Source of the DNA: Notospermus geniculatus | Taxonomy: Eukaryota > Nemertea > Pilidiophora > Heteronemertea > Lineidae | Direction of reading: 5' to 3' | Assembly (NCBI GenBank): GCA_002633025.1 | Contig: NMRB01000174.1 | Coordinates: 170,482-234,481 of the forward strand | DNA: 64,000 bases | Shown: in pieces, positions 53,131-63,619 of the stretch | Layout: every line of letters begins with the position of its first letter | Position numbering within the stretch: position 1 is the stretch's first letter | Notes under the pieces: generated by a model | The model's database searches: none | The model's input: only the letters and a program-made list of their open reading frames with translations | What the model was told of the DNA's origin: nothing | Made by a program: the position numbers and the translations under genes

Positions 53131-54292
53131 TCATTTCCTTTGATTACCTTTCCCCCTTGTCTCACTTAGAAGGAAGAAGCCCTGTGCACTTTGCAAGAGT
53201 TGAAGAGATCTCCCTTTTTTTGAATCACTCAGGCGGTGGGAATACGATCGAATAGAGGATTCATCTTTATGACCACTTGTCCTCATGATATGCCTCGCTT
53301 CAAACCCAGCATCGTCCAGTGAACTAATGTGCGTTGCGCGAATGCTATGATTTGTGTAGATTTTGCTTAACTTGGCATTCACAGAAATGATCGACATCAT
53401 CTTGCTCAGGGTGTTCTTTCCAATGGACCTATTGCAATACCAAATTGGGTCCTCAGAGACGAACGAATCCTTGGGTCTTAGCCACATAACACTTGATTCA
53501 GTACCAAGTTTTGAGATGTACTTCTGAAATGACTTCACTGGGCAAGCAGGATTACCGGGAAGCTCGTACATCCTACCCTCACCAACGGTATCATCTGGTT
53601 TGCTATTGAGTTTGTGATTCTTATCCATCTCATCTTTCTTCTGGACGACAAACTTTCTTCCAGAGCCGTCCGTTTCAACGGTGAAGGTTTCTCTGTCCAT
53701 TTCTCTGATATTCTCTTGTCCCCTCCAACAAAAGTAAAACATGACTTCGAACCATACTTTCTGCTGCAGGCCCACTGGTGTTTCGACATCAAATGCGTGA
53801 TGGGTAGGTTGGTTCTTCAGATCTTCTTCAGCAATAGGGGGATAATGATCAGTGCCGCCAAGTCCACTTTTTTTCAACTTCGTGCACATCGCAAGATAAA
53901 CCTCACGAGAGGAATTGAATGCAACATCTTCATTTATGTCATAACCTAGCTCTTTTTTTTATGTATTTTGATAGTCCATAGTGGAGTGAAGTGTACGAAT
54001 TCAGCTTATACGTCATGGTTGTACTTGTAGGCCTCGTGTCATCTTTCTTTTTCAATGAGGCAAAAAAATGTCGAAGCTGCTCATTCAGGTCTGTTTTGCA
54101 TATACCCTGGTTGATTCCCAAAACTGGCCTTCAAGTTTCTTTGCAGAATGCCTCGAATGCTCTCCGTGAACTGTCTACCACCTTTTCTGTTGACTTACTT
54201 ACAGTACCCACCAACAAATCTGAAATATCACCCTCGTTCACCTCCTGAAATCTGGTAGGCCTAGGCGTAGGCCTACATGCATTCTCGGCCAT
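53131..54292 (-). pseudogene. Crypton-like tyrosine recombinase (DUF3504-type) gene, copy B
   Basis: ATG at 54292-54290 opens an N-terminal helical region (KSTEKVVDSSRRAFEAFCKE; LNEQLRHFFASLKKKD; TYKLNSYTSLHYGLSKYIKK), then from 53889 the recombinase-like core: WRGQENIREMD, FVVQKKDEMDKNHKL, KNTLSKMM, NHSIRATHI, MRTSGHKDESSIRSYSH with Tyr as presumed nucleophile. Two lesions: TGA at 54133-54131 (copy A has GGA) and a one-base excess in an A8 run (53960-53953), also present in copy A. Another homopolymer (A7, 53221-53215) may have lost one base; allowing for that, a donor at 53165 (TCTAA then GTGAG) would be in phase with the first exon of the tandem-exon gene. Function is inferred from Crypton-derived DUF3504 families. 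Confidence 0.8.
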
Positions 54293-54299
54293 TTTGCCA

Positions 54300-54960
54300 A
54301 GCAGAAGCATGGAAGCAACAGAGCAGACGAACTATTGTGTTTGTTTACTTTTGTACGGACACAATGATTCATCACGTGATGATGTCACTCTAATTTCTAG
54401 GCCTACTCTTTATCCTCAAACCAGAGCTATACAGCTTATTTGACGAAGATAGAAACCCGAATATAACGTTACCTGCATGATAAAACGCATTATTTTTAGG
54501 ATTAGGCCCAGGCGTGGGGCTGAAGTGCGTTCGACGAAAACGTGGCGTCTTCCATGCACACACAAAATGTACATCAACTGCACACAATGGAGAAAGTAGG
54601 TAGATTCTCGACCTTCTCGACCAACATTCTTTCAAGTGGTTGTCAGACGTATTGTACTTACTTTTTCGATACTTTGTTGACTTAATCCGAAAATTAAATC
54701 CTTCAAATTGCCATATTTCCATGTCAGCGTGAGTTATTGTCTCGTTCTTTGTAAAAATATCCATTTATCGCACGAAAGAGCAAATTAAAGCGAGGAACAA
54801 AATGGCGGCTTCGCGCGCTGCAACATCGAGGGGACCGTCTCAACAACGGAAGCATTTTGCGGGAAAACATCCCAACCGGAAATACTTTCCGGGGAACATG
54901 CCGAAATGTTTACGGCTCACGTGACTGCTCTCGGCCAATCACATTCACGGAAACTTACTT
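54300..54960. other. 5' flank of Crypton-like copy B; no supported gene
   Basis: GC-richer than the surroundings near 54780-54920 (AATGGCGGCTTCGCGCGCTG), consistent with a promoter region, and shared with no other part of the window. A minus-strand ORF at 54390-54764 has no domain. Confidence 0.35.
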
Positions 54961-54976
54961 GAGGTACGATATTTGT

Positions 54977-55001
54977 AAATATCCAACAGGTATTGGCTCC
55001 A
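54977..55001. promoter_or_regulatory. Orphan copy of the GPCR upstream module
   Basis: AAATATCCAAC to TTGGCTCCA matches the modules upstream of both GPCR genes, but no receptor follows on the minus strand; the Crypton-like gene occupies that place. The next 90 bp (ATTGTCGCC, GGTTTTCCT) also resemble the flanks of the other two. Confidence 0.5.
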
Positions 55002-55139
55002 GTATCGTGATTGTCGCCAGCGGTAGCTGTGATTCCAGCTGTCACGTATTTGTTACGTTTCTTTCTGGTTTTCCTGACTTGAATATTCGGATTTGTGAAT
55101 CTATAAGATTCTTCTTCGCTATAGCCACTAATCATTTCT

Positions 55140-55859
55140 GATGTTGGTTACGTTGATCTGCAAGTTTCAGCGAAAATATGGTGCTAATATCAAATAAACG
55201 ATAAAACATTAAAAATTCACATCCAGAGCAGTCTTTTCACATATCAAAAACTTTACAAGTCTTGACAACTTCACTGTTTTCGAGCATTTCTATGAAGTAC
55301 ACGGGGTACTCTCCTTAGTGTCGTCAAAAGGGAAAGAATACTTCCTTTTGAAAACTCCATATGTCCCACCACAAACGGGTACCCTATATTGTCCCACTAC
55401 ACACGGACCCCTCTGAATCTGTGAGGTGAGGCTGTTTCATTTCATCCATTGGGTCACGTCACCAATGGGGCACCATTGGAACTACCCAAGAAGCACTCTT
55501 CATCCTGTGTGGTGTTTTCTCGGGTGTCCTGCGGTGTCCTGACGGGTGTTTCTAGGGTGAGTCCATAAATATTTTTAGTAGGGGTGGTGTTCGGTTCCGC
55601 ATTCCCGGCCGGAGATTGCCCTCCCGTTGAGGTCTCCTCCCATCTGTCATTATCAGCGCTCCCTCCTATCCCCCAAATCCATTCTGCATAATGCATCGTG
55701 TAGAAATCGCTAACCTCTTCCTACACTCTGCAGCAAGCAATCAGATTCCGTGTTCAACGCTTTGGGATTTTCTCCTGCGCCCAATCAGAAGCCTCGGTTC
55801 TTTTGCGATAATTTATTCATACGAGTACGCCGTTCAACTTCGTAGCGAACAACACTGAC
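55140..55859. other. Unassigned sequence
   Basis: No clear repeat. A minus-strand ORF at 55454-55696 (Thr/Gly/Asn-rich) lies downstream of the helicase exon and could be a further exon of that gene, but I see no helicase motif in it. Confidence 0.3.
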
Positions 55860-56009
55860 CTGCTGGTACATAATTGACTTCCCACTGCCAGTCCTACAAC
55901 AGACTAACAAATAGTCTTCATCGAATATTGCCTTCGCGGCTTCTTTTTGAGTACTTGTAAGTCCTTCCACGGAGAATTTGCCTTCGAATAAAGTTTCATC
56001 GACCGCCAT
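55860..56009 (-). CDS. First coding exon of a RecQ-like DNA helicase (isolated)
   Basis: ATG at 56009-56007 opens 50 codons up to a CAG/GTCAGT donor at 55859. The protein FEGKFSVEGLTSTQKEAAKA then IFDEDYLLVCCRTGSGKSIMYQQ has the RecQ layout: a Gln (TSTQKEA) for adenine contact about 20 residues before the Walker A loop TGSGKS. Helicase motifs Ia to VI would follow in later exons, not found in the next 2 kb downstream. It is either the start of a gene with long introns or a stranded exon. Confidence 0.6.
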
Positions 56010-56392
56010 CTTGTCATCATACCCGAGCTGCCGATGCAAGCTTTGCCGTGATTGGTTGCTATTTCTGGGACCGGGGAAATCCGTTGAACACGGAATGTGG
56101 TTTGCTTGCGTGAAGATCAAGGGAGGAGAAGCCGAGTCTTGACCTGAACTCAGTGAAGATGCCCAAATCACACTCCAACCCCATCCCACGCGACCCTCCA
56201 GAGCTGCCTGCCTTGTTTGAGTAAAAATTCATACGGATGATGGTATATTGATGCGAATCGATAAACTTTTCCCGGTTGACAAATTTGATTACTGTCAAGA
56301 CGGGTGTATTTAAAGCTGCACAGTATGCACAGCTAATCACTTCCAGTTCGACCGGATTTCAGTGCAACCTCGATTAGGCGTGCGTAATGTAT

Positions 56393-56645
56393 AGAAACAT
56401 ACTCTAAATTCCCACTTACCTGTCTCATTCCTGAACTCCGAAAAAATGACTAAATCCCAACTTGAAGATAATGGGATGGGGTATGGTCAGAAACAGTAAT
56501 GTCCTGTCCACTAATACTTGTCCGTCTACAGAGCCTGGCAAAGAATGACAGCGTGGAATAACTTCAACTTAGGATTTGGTCATTTTTCCGAGTTCAGGAA
56601 TGGGACAGGTAAGTGGGAATTTAGAGTAGAACCACACATTATAGC
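56393..56645. mobile_element. Foldback element
   Basis: TACTCTAAATTCCCACTTAC at about 56399 is inverted at about 56610-56631, and the arms continue through TCATTCCTGAACTC and ATGACTAAATCC. About 250 bp, non-coding. Confidence 0.75.
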
Positions 56646-56696
56646 ATTATCCTGTATCCTGCGTGTAGTCTTGCGCAGCCAGCCGTTTCGTTCCAC

Positions 56697-57085
56697 AGTA
56701 CTGCCAACCTCGTCCCCACGGGTATAGTTCGCTCAGACAACCTCGGACCACTCGCTCACTAACCCCTGGAATCAGCTTCGGTTAATAATCCAGGAATCTT
56801 GGATTAAGTATAGGTGGCAGCACGAGTCAAAATAATCAATTTGAAATACTAACTTGTGCTTTTTAAAATTCTCTTTACAAAAAATCATCAAACCTGGATA
56901 TAGATAACCTTCTGGTTTCATCCAAAATATTTTGAAAATTTCTTTGGGTATATTCTTGGATATATTTGACGGTTTCCCGTCAACCAATCACATGCGTTAA
57001 ATCCAAAGTTGATGCCAGGGGTTAGTGACGCGACCGCCATATTGTCAGAAAGCGAACGACCCCTGGGAACGAGGTTGCAGTACTG
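56697..57085. mobile_element. TIR element, diverged
   Basis: CAGTACTGCCAACCTCGT at the left is inverted at the right (GAACGAGGTTGCAGTACTG). An inner pair, ACTAACCCCTGG (56758) and CCAGGGGTTAGT (57015), points to a nested or composite structure. Confidence 0.6.
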
Positions 57086-57759
57086 CAATACGGATTCCCA
57101 GATTCGAAACAGCGGCTGGGTGATCGAGACTATGTTCGCCGATTATAACCCATCTGTCTATACTATGCGGCTTTAAGAGCCCTTAGATGGGAATGATGCG
57201 TTGGGGTGAGCGAACACAGGAAGTGAAAACTCGGGCAGCTGCTGATGCCACATGATTCGATAAGAAGGCCTGAAGGACACGCGATGCAGATGACCAACAC
57301 TAAGAACGATTGATGATACAAAGTAACATGCAAATGAATTTTACATGTAACAAAGTAACATAAATCATGCATATAGGCCAAGATCCAACGAAAATGGATA
57401 AAGATAGGCGGCTGACAGCGCTTGGTCGAGGTCGACAACATGGAACGGGACCTGGCAATGACCCCAGATGATTCAAAGCATTTAGAAAATTCTTTTAATT
57501 AATTTTTACACATTTGCCCTGAATTGGCCGATCAAGCTTATCCCATTCCAACTCATCCGGCAGACTTGAAAAAGCACATGCAATACATGTACCTTTTCCT
57601 CTCCAAGCTAATTTATAATTCCTCCAAGCTAATTTATAAAACCCCTTTCCTTTCAGCCTAGTCAAGCCTTACATTTACTAATTACATTCACCACTGTTGG
57701 GCTGAGGAACCAATTTGGGGGGCTTGGACTCTTTTCATTCCTTAATTGCTGGCCCATCC

Positions 57760-57895
57760 TGTTTGGGTTGGATACTTCAGATCTACATTTGGGTTTCAGC
57801 TCAGTCTTTTCTAGAGTTTCAGATTGTAAAGTTCCAGCCTGAAGAAGACCCCGGTTGGGGTCGAAAATTTGCTAAATATTCTGGAAATTGACTTT
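57760..57895 (+). mobile_element. Solo Penelope-like module
   Basis: TTCAGATCTACATTTGGG, then AGCCTGAAGAAGACCCC, GGGGTCGAAAATTTGC and TATTCTGGAAATTGACTT follow in the order seen at 40365-40525. Confidence 0.6.
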
Positions 57896-57899
57896 AAAA

Positions 57900-58765
57900 A
57901 TATATACTTTATTACCTTTTTCCCTCAATATACAACATATTGAAAACAAACTATGTATGGATGATTTTTTTTTAAATCTGTGGGTGGCCCCAAACTTTTG
58001 GACTGTAGTGTATATTTTACACTACACTAACGTCGGTGAACGTAAGCATATTCTGAATTCAATATAATGTGGCTTTAATGAACCTGTGCTGAGGTTAGCC
58101 ATTACCACTGTCATGCAATGACGACGACAATAAAATTCCGATATCATTGTTAGTTTTATTTATGCTAACGGAAACTGCATGTTGTGTTCATGGTTACTTT
58201 GCCCGGGAGAGCAGCTGACATTTTCACACCCCGTGGTTGGCCTGTGCGGTTACCTGCCATGATGATCTCAGCACTGTGAAACCAAACCAGTAACAATTGC
58301 AGTTCCACGTTAGGCATATACATATGCGTTTTGTTCCGTGCGTTTAAATTTTCATGAACACTTATCTGTCATCAGGTATAAAGAAATCTCGCGAGCCACG
58401 CAAATCCGTTTCACTTTATACAATTAACGTTTCAGACACAGAAATGCGTTTCAGTCATACAGATAAATTTTCTGTGCACTGAATTTTTGCGGACATAACC
58501 GCCCATACAAAAGCCGTTGGCAAACGAGTGCGTCATGGCCAGAAAGAATGCTATTCAATCGGGAAGTTGACAAACTAGGTCACTGCCGAGAAGGATCAAG
58601 TTTGAGCTCTGATGATCCACTGAGCCAGATCAGTAAAGCTGAACCTGATCTTTTCTGGTTTTCTTACTTTTGTTGAGGTGTTAATAATTCTATGTACAGG
58701 AAGCCTTATAGACGGTCACAATTTCGATAAAAGATTTGACATATTGAGTGTATTGAAGCCGTAGA
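57900..58765. other. Unassigned sequence
   Basis: No supported gene. TTTTTTTTAAATCTGTGGG at 57965 matches 20155, so a further dispersed repeat end is present. Confidence 0.35.
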
Positions 58766-58767
58766 GG

Positions 58768-58988
58768 CCTGGACCCATATTCATAAAACTACTTAAGTCT
58801 AAGTGTGACACTTATCCTTTGTTCAACAAAAAGATAAGTATCACACTTTTACTTTAAAGTATGTTTATGAATATGGACCCAGGGGTCTGTTTCATAAAGT
58901 GGCTTTAAGCTAATGGTACCTTTAACCAAATGGAAAATGCATTGAGTCAATGGAACCATTAGCTTAAATTCACTTTATGAAACAACCT
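58768..58988. mobile_element. Two adjacent hairpin MITEs
   Basis: First: TGGACCCATATTCATAAA and its inverse end near 58880, with pairing arms AAGTGTGACACTTATC. Second, from about 58882: GGTCTGTTTCATAAAGTG and its inverse end near 58988, with ATTAGCTTAA arms. They abut within a few bases. Confidence 0.75.
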
Positions 58989-59097
58989 GAAGTGTGGAAT
59001 GGGGCAATTAGCCATAACACGATTGCAACCAATTAAGGCAAATTTCATCCTGATTTTTTTTATTTACATATTTATGTAATATTTTAACCTACAATGT

Positions 59098-60144
59098 TCA
59101 AGTTCGCTTTCCTAAACAACACCTTCTCACTTGTAAAATGAAAGCCGTACGAAACTGAGAGCCGCTCAAACAATAGAGAAGAAAGTTAATGGCACTGTTA
59201 GAATAGGCCATTATCTGTGTCAAATAACGGAAGAGGTATAGGAGAGCCTGGGTATGAGGCGGAGATCCATAGTATTGGTAGTCTACATCAAAAATAGCAA
59301 AATACAGTGTGAATGGTAGGGTTAGGATGATAAACACAAGGCTGACAGTCAGAAGCATTACCGTGATGTTATGTAACTCTTTTGTGCCGGTCTTGGCGTC
59401 ACTTTTCTGCATTTCTTGTCGCTTCCTTTGGCTAGCGACGATCATACTGATAATAAAAACATTGCAGATGGAAATGACCAAGAATGGGAGGCCAGCATAC
59501 GCCATTTCGTTGATGTAATACCACGTCCCCGCAAAAAACTTGGCGTACGAACCATCGCCATATGCGCCGGAACAAGAACTTGGGGATTCATTGAAGAAAA
59601 TCAAGATGTGGCCATTTAACAGGAACAAGAGACTGAACACAAAAATAAGTGCAAAAAAGGTCATTTTCATTGTAACTAATGATCGTCCCTGTAGTGGGAA
59701 TCTCACACTTATAAACCGTTCGATGGTGAGTAGTGAGACGCCCCACGACGCCACCTGTCTGGTAAATGGTACCAGAAAAACATGAAATTTGCACAGAAAA
59801 CGTGATACACTTCGTATATCAATACGAAACGAGTAGTACAACCAAAAGTCAAGCAATCCAACGTACAGCACGGCCGTGTCACTCACCGCCAGTGTAACCA
59901 AGAGAATTCGAGTAGAAGAGTTACCGATGTGTCCGCGAATGACAGTAAAAATTGTGGCAATGTTTAAAATGGTACCTGCAAATAACATGAACGGAGCGAT
60001 GTAATCAACTAGAGCCATGGCTAGACGAGCCTCCCAGAAATCTTGTAGACTCCTCAGACTATATGTCTGCGGTTTTGAGGTGGCGAAAACATCAACAGTG
60101 TAGTCATGGTAGTCGAAGCTGCTGGAAACCGTCTGCCGAGACAT
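59098..60144 (-). CDS. Class A G-protein-coupled receptor, intronless, copy 2
   Basis: A 348-residue single exon from ATG 60144, alignable along its whole length with copy 1. TM1 has GTILN, TM2 LAVSD, TM3 ends in ERF, TM6 has TLPFTLYF and TM7 NSAINFLLYCLSGSQFR. Divergence is concentrated in the N-terminal tail (YHDYTVDVFATSKPQTYSLR), ECL2 (NESPSSCSGAYGDGSYAKFF) and ECL3, as expected if ligand preference differs; TM cores and the ERF-SVR region are conserved. About 100 bp upstream of the ATG is also similar to copy 1 (AGCAGAAAATC..GCATTTGTGTT). No disabling change. Confidence 0.92.
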   Translation of the reverse strand: MSRQTVSSSFDYHDYTVDVFATSKPQTYSLRSLQDFWEARLAMALVDYIAPFMLFAGTILNIATIFTVIRGHIGNSSTRILLVTLAVSDTAVLYVGLLDFWLYYSFRIDIRSVSRFLCKFHVFLVPFTRQVASWGVSLLTIERFISVRFPLQGRSLVTMKMTFFALIFVFSLLFLLNGHILIFFNESPSSCSGAYGDGSYAKFFAGTWYYINEMAYAGLPFLVISICNVFIISMIVASQRKRQEMQKSDAKTGTKELHNITVMLLTVSLVFIILTLPFTLYFAIFDVDYQYYGSPPHTQALLYLFRYLTQIMAYSNSAINFLLYCLSGSQFRTAFILQVRRCCLGKRT

Positions 60145-60411
60145 GGATGTTCAATCGCTCTTGTGTGAAATGATTGCAAGGTAGAAGCAGAAAATCTTGC
60201 ATTTGTGTTCGATTCCAAGCAGTACAAATCACTCCGGAAGCATGAAAAGCAATGCTCCGTGAGTACGTGACAAGAGCGGTACGGGCTTTTGTCGGTCTGA
60301 TACTTTCAGTCTATGTTCCCTACTCGTCGAGCTGAGCTTGCATTTTATCCACTGGATGACTTGCTCTGCACTAAAATGAAATTTGAGTTGTCAATTGGCG
60401 TCGCTGCAAGC

Positions 60412-60436
60412 AAATATCCAACGGGCTTTGGAACCA
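60412..60436. promoter_or_regulatory. Conserved upstream module, GPCR copy 2
   Basis: AAATATCCAAC to TTTGGAACCA, 268 bp upstream of the ATG. Compare 42322 and 54977. Confidence 0.5.
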
Positions 60437-60439
60437 GTT

Positions 60440-61100
60440 TTAAAATGATATGATGTTATGGCGATTGATCGAGAGCGTTAGAGAGCGTCATGTATCAGTT
60501 ATGATTTTTTTTCGGGTTTTCCTCTAATCGGAACAATATTTATGTTCATCACACCATGTAAAATGAAAATGTGCCGAACATATCGGTTTTACTCAGCCTC
60601 TTTCGTTCTTTATTTCTTCCATTCTTTCTTCCTTCCTTTCCTTCTGGGTGATTGTCGCACGTTTCTGACAACACGTCTAAACAAATCAATCAGGAATTTT
60701 TACTCGATGTGTATCTCATATCTGGCCATGTCTGAAAGGTTTCATTTTCCCGATTCGATCAAAGTTAGCCGAGTTTGGGGTTTGATTTTGTCGCAGTTTT
60801 GCCGAGTTTTCAACCTCCACGAAGTTCTTGCACAGAAAAGAAACGATCTCAGCTCGAGTTAAAATGAGTCTCTAGCCCGCTATTGTGACCCTAAAATGAG
60901 TTTCTTTGCTACTCGAACACAAAATGAGTACCAGTTTTCTAAGGCTTTACCAGTTTTCTTGCATCGACTGGAGATAACTGCAACTGGTGTCTCATTCTGA
61001 AGTGGAGACAAAGTCTACTCATTTTGAGTTTTCTCAGTTCTCCAGTCGATGGGACAGGGCATCAGCTGGAGAAAATTGGAAAGAAACCGATGGGAACCAA
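60440..61100. other. Unassigned sequence with AAATGAG/GAGTTTC words
   Basis: AAAATGAGT and its inverse recur at about 60863-61040, suggesting a diverged foldback. No supported ORF. Confidence 0.35.
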
Positions 61101-61116
61101 AATCTGCTCATGAGGA

Positions 61117-61193
61117 GCTCGGTGGTGTGGTGGTTCTGGTGTCCGACTTGCGATCAGAGGGTCCTGGGTTCGAAACCCAGTGGGTGTGAAACG
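61117..61193 (+). repeat. tRNA-like sequence (SINE or tRNA pseudogene)
   Basis: TGGTGTGGTGGTTCTGGTG as A box and CTGGGTTCGAAACCCAG as a perfect T arm/B box. The 7 bases on either side do not pair as an acceptor stem and no CCA or terminator is seen, so a functional tRNA is doubtful. Confidence 0.5.
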
Positions 61194-61407
61194 TTTTCTT
61201 TATATATGGCGACATCACTTGTTTATTTGATTCGAGACAACAGACAATCTGGTGGAGACAGCTAAGAATCATTTTAACCAGTTGGAGACATTCATCTCAA
61301 GTGGAGACCCAGTTATGTCTATTCGAGTTGCAAAAGAAACTCATTTTAGGGACAAGAGTTGGAGATTCATTTTATCTCGAGATCATATCGAAGGCAGTCT
61401 TCTTAAG

Positions 61408-61700
61408 CATGGCGCACACCTGAGATTCTTTGTGCGATTTTTTAGGAAACTGCCCTTCCAACTTCTAGAGCGACTGGAGGTTTGCAGGATTTGTCGCCTA
61501 GCCTGCGGGAGATCGTTGCACCAAGCGACCAGTCACTGTGGTCACTCGATTTATCGAATCTCGTCTTATATCTTCTGATCACTTGAGTGGTCGTTAATTG
61601 TTTGCGGGAGGTTGTTGCACTGGGCGATCTGAATGACCGGTTTCAATGGCCAACGGAGACCAAAGAATTTCGATCGCATCCAAGAGACCAAGCCAATTCA
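61408..61700. repeat. Diverged GGCGCACAC-family element
   Basis: AGCATGGCGCACACCTGAGA starts a stretch with GTTGCACCAAGCGACCAGT shared with 37020 and 36150. Confidence 0.6.
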
Positions 61701-61826
61701 ACAATTTGAACATGCATCAATAGTCAATAGATTACGTGAGAGGAAAGTGCGAAAAATCGGGGACGAGATTGAACAATGCTAAACGTGTGATGATTTTAGT
61801 GGTGAAAATTGCCTAAGACCAGCTCA

Positions 61827-63150
61827 CAAAAACGGGTATTCGAAAAACCTGGACGATGGACGGTGGATGATGGACGATGGACGGCTCCTTTCAGCATCAT
61901 GGATCTCCACTGCCTGGATGATAATTGTCTCATATACCTCCCAGCATCAACATGAATTAACATGAACTGCACAGGCCTACGATAAATGATCAATCACGCA
62001 TTACAGCGTTCAGAATTACCTCTTGTCTTGTCTACACATGTACTGACGGGGAAACCACCGATACCTACAGCTCCTAAGTCCTTGGAAATTGCTATGGGTC
62101 CCTTTTGAAAAGTTGTAGGAATTGGTCTTATCTCCCCAGGGTGTGCACAAAACTGAGACCCAAGACCTACAAAAGGAAGACCCCCACAGTACAAAACTAA
62201 GACCCTGGTATAAAAGTAAGACCCCCACAGTACAAAACTAAGACCTAGGCGGCACCACTACAATGACCTTGACCTTTAACCCCGGAAGTGACCTTGACCT
62301 TAAATGAAGGCAATAGAGGGCGTCATGAACTCAATGGGGGCGTATCTCGCTTATCTTAGTTCCAAATTCCTCCGCTAGGGGTGCAAAGTGCATGACTGAC
62401 CCTTGTTAGCTCCTTCCTGCAGGGTTTTTTGTGTCCGAGTGGTCAGGGAGGAAGGTGACAGGTCAAGGGTCAAGGTCACTTCCGGGGTTAAAGGTCAAGG
62501 TCATTTGCAGTGGTGCCGCCTGGGTCTTAGTTTTGTACTGTGGGGCCTTACTTTTATAACAGGGTCTTAGTTTTGTACTGTGGGGTCTTACTTTTATAAC
62601 AGGGTCTTAGTTTTGTACTGTGGGGGTCTTACTTTTATAACAGGGTCTTACTTTTGTAGTGTGGGGGATCTTACTTTTCTAACAGTGTCTTAGTTTTGTA
62701 CTGTGGGTCTTACTTTTATAACAGGGTCTTACTTTTATACAGTGGGGTCTTACTTTTGTAGGTCTTACGTCTTAGTTTTGTAGACACCCTATCTCCCCAT
62801 TCCCGAATTATAGTCGGTATAGCATTAATTTTCCAGCCCTTCCAAGCAATAATCCCACTGTACGGCTGTTTGCCGGAAATGTCCCAAGGCGTCAAACTTG
62901 CCATGCAAAGAGAAAATTCGTGAAAATGACGAAATGCACCCAGGATGATATTTTATAAATCTTGCACGATATACTTTGATTTGGTGCAATTTTTGATTTA
63001 AATTCTTGCGGCGTATTTTTTACGTCTTGGAGGTATTCGGAAATGCGACAATTATCATCCAGGTGGTGGAGATCGATGATGCTGAAAGGAGCCGTCCATC
63101 GTCCATCGTCCATCATACACCGTCCATCGTCCAGGTTTTTCGAATACCCC
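61827..63150. mobile_element. 1.3-kb TIR element containing a second foldback and a minisatellite
   Basis: GGGTATTCGAAAAACCTGG (about 61834) is inverted at about 63125-63148; arms of about 110 bp include runs of GATGGACGGTGGATGATGGA. Inside, 62155-62340 (TACAAAACTAAGACC, GACCTTGACCTTTAACCCC) is inverted at 62455-62590. The right arm of that inner foldback extends into about six copies of a 40-bp unit (GTCTTAGTTTTGTACTGTGG, CTTACTTTTATAACAGG) up to 62770. No transposase ORF. Confidence 0.75.
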
Positions 63151-63171
63151 ACAAAAACTATATATGGTCAT

Positions 63172-63615
63172 TAGGGAGTTTCCGCAACGTCTCCGAATTA
63201 CGATTTACGAATATGCTTTGACTATGACGTCATCATTTTGACGTATGACGTTGCGTCGTTTTCGTGACGTCGGGTGAATTCGTTTCGTCTTGACGAGGAT
63301 AGCCGTAGATCTTCGTAGGTAGTTTACGAATTACGAATTGGTAATTTTCATTTGCAAGAAATGTTTTCTTGGGCTTTTCTGAGCATAGAGGTGACAATTG
63401 GATATACTTGGCACACTTTAGCGGTGGAATAAATGCTTGAAATGTCAATGTAAGGTAATGAGGTGGTGTTAAATAGAGGTTGTCACATCGTTCACAAGGC
63501 CGAAAGTCAGACCACCACCGATTTTGGACGAAGAAACGGCGTCATGACGTAACGTCATGAACGTCCTGAAATCGTTTCGTCATTCGTAATTCGTGACGAT
63601 GCGGAAACTCCCTAT
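63172..63615. mobile_element. TIR element, about 444 bp
   Basis: TAGGGAGTTTCCGCA at the left and TGCGGAAACTCCCTA at the right are perfect inverses, both next to TTA-like flanks. The interior is rich in GACGTCA and ACGTCATGACGT palindromes. Confidence 0.8.
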
Positions 63616-63619
63616 TAAG

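Noticed and set aside
61117-61193. Functional tRNA gene
   Set aside because: The T arm and B box are perfect but the acceptor stem does not pair, so SINE head or pseudogene is more likely.
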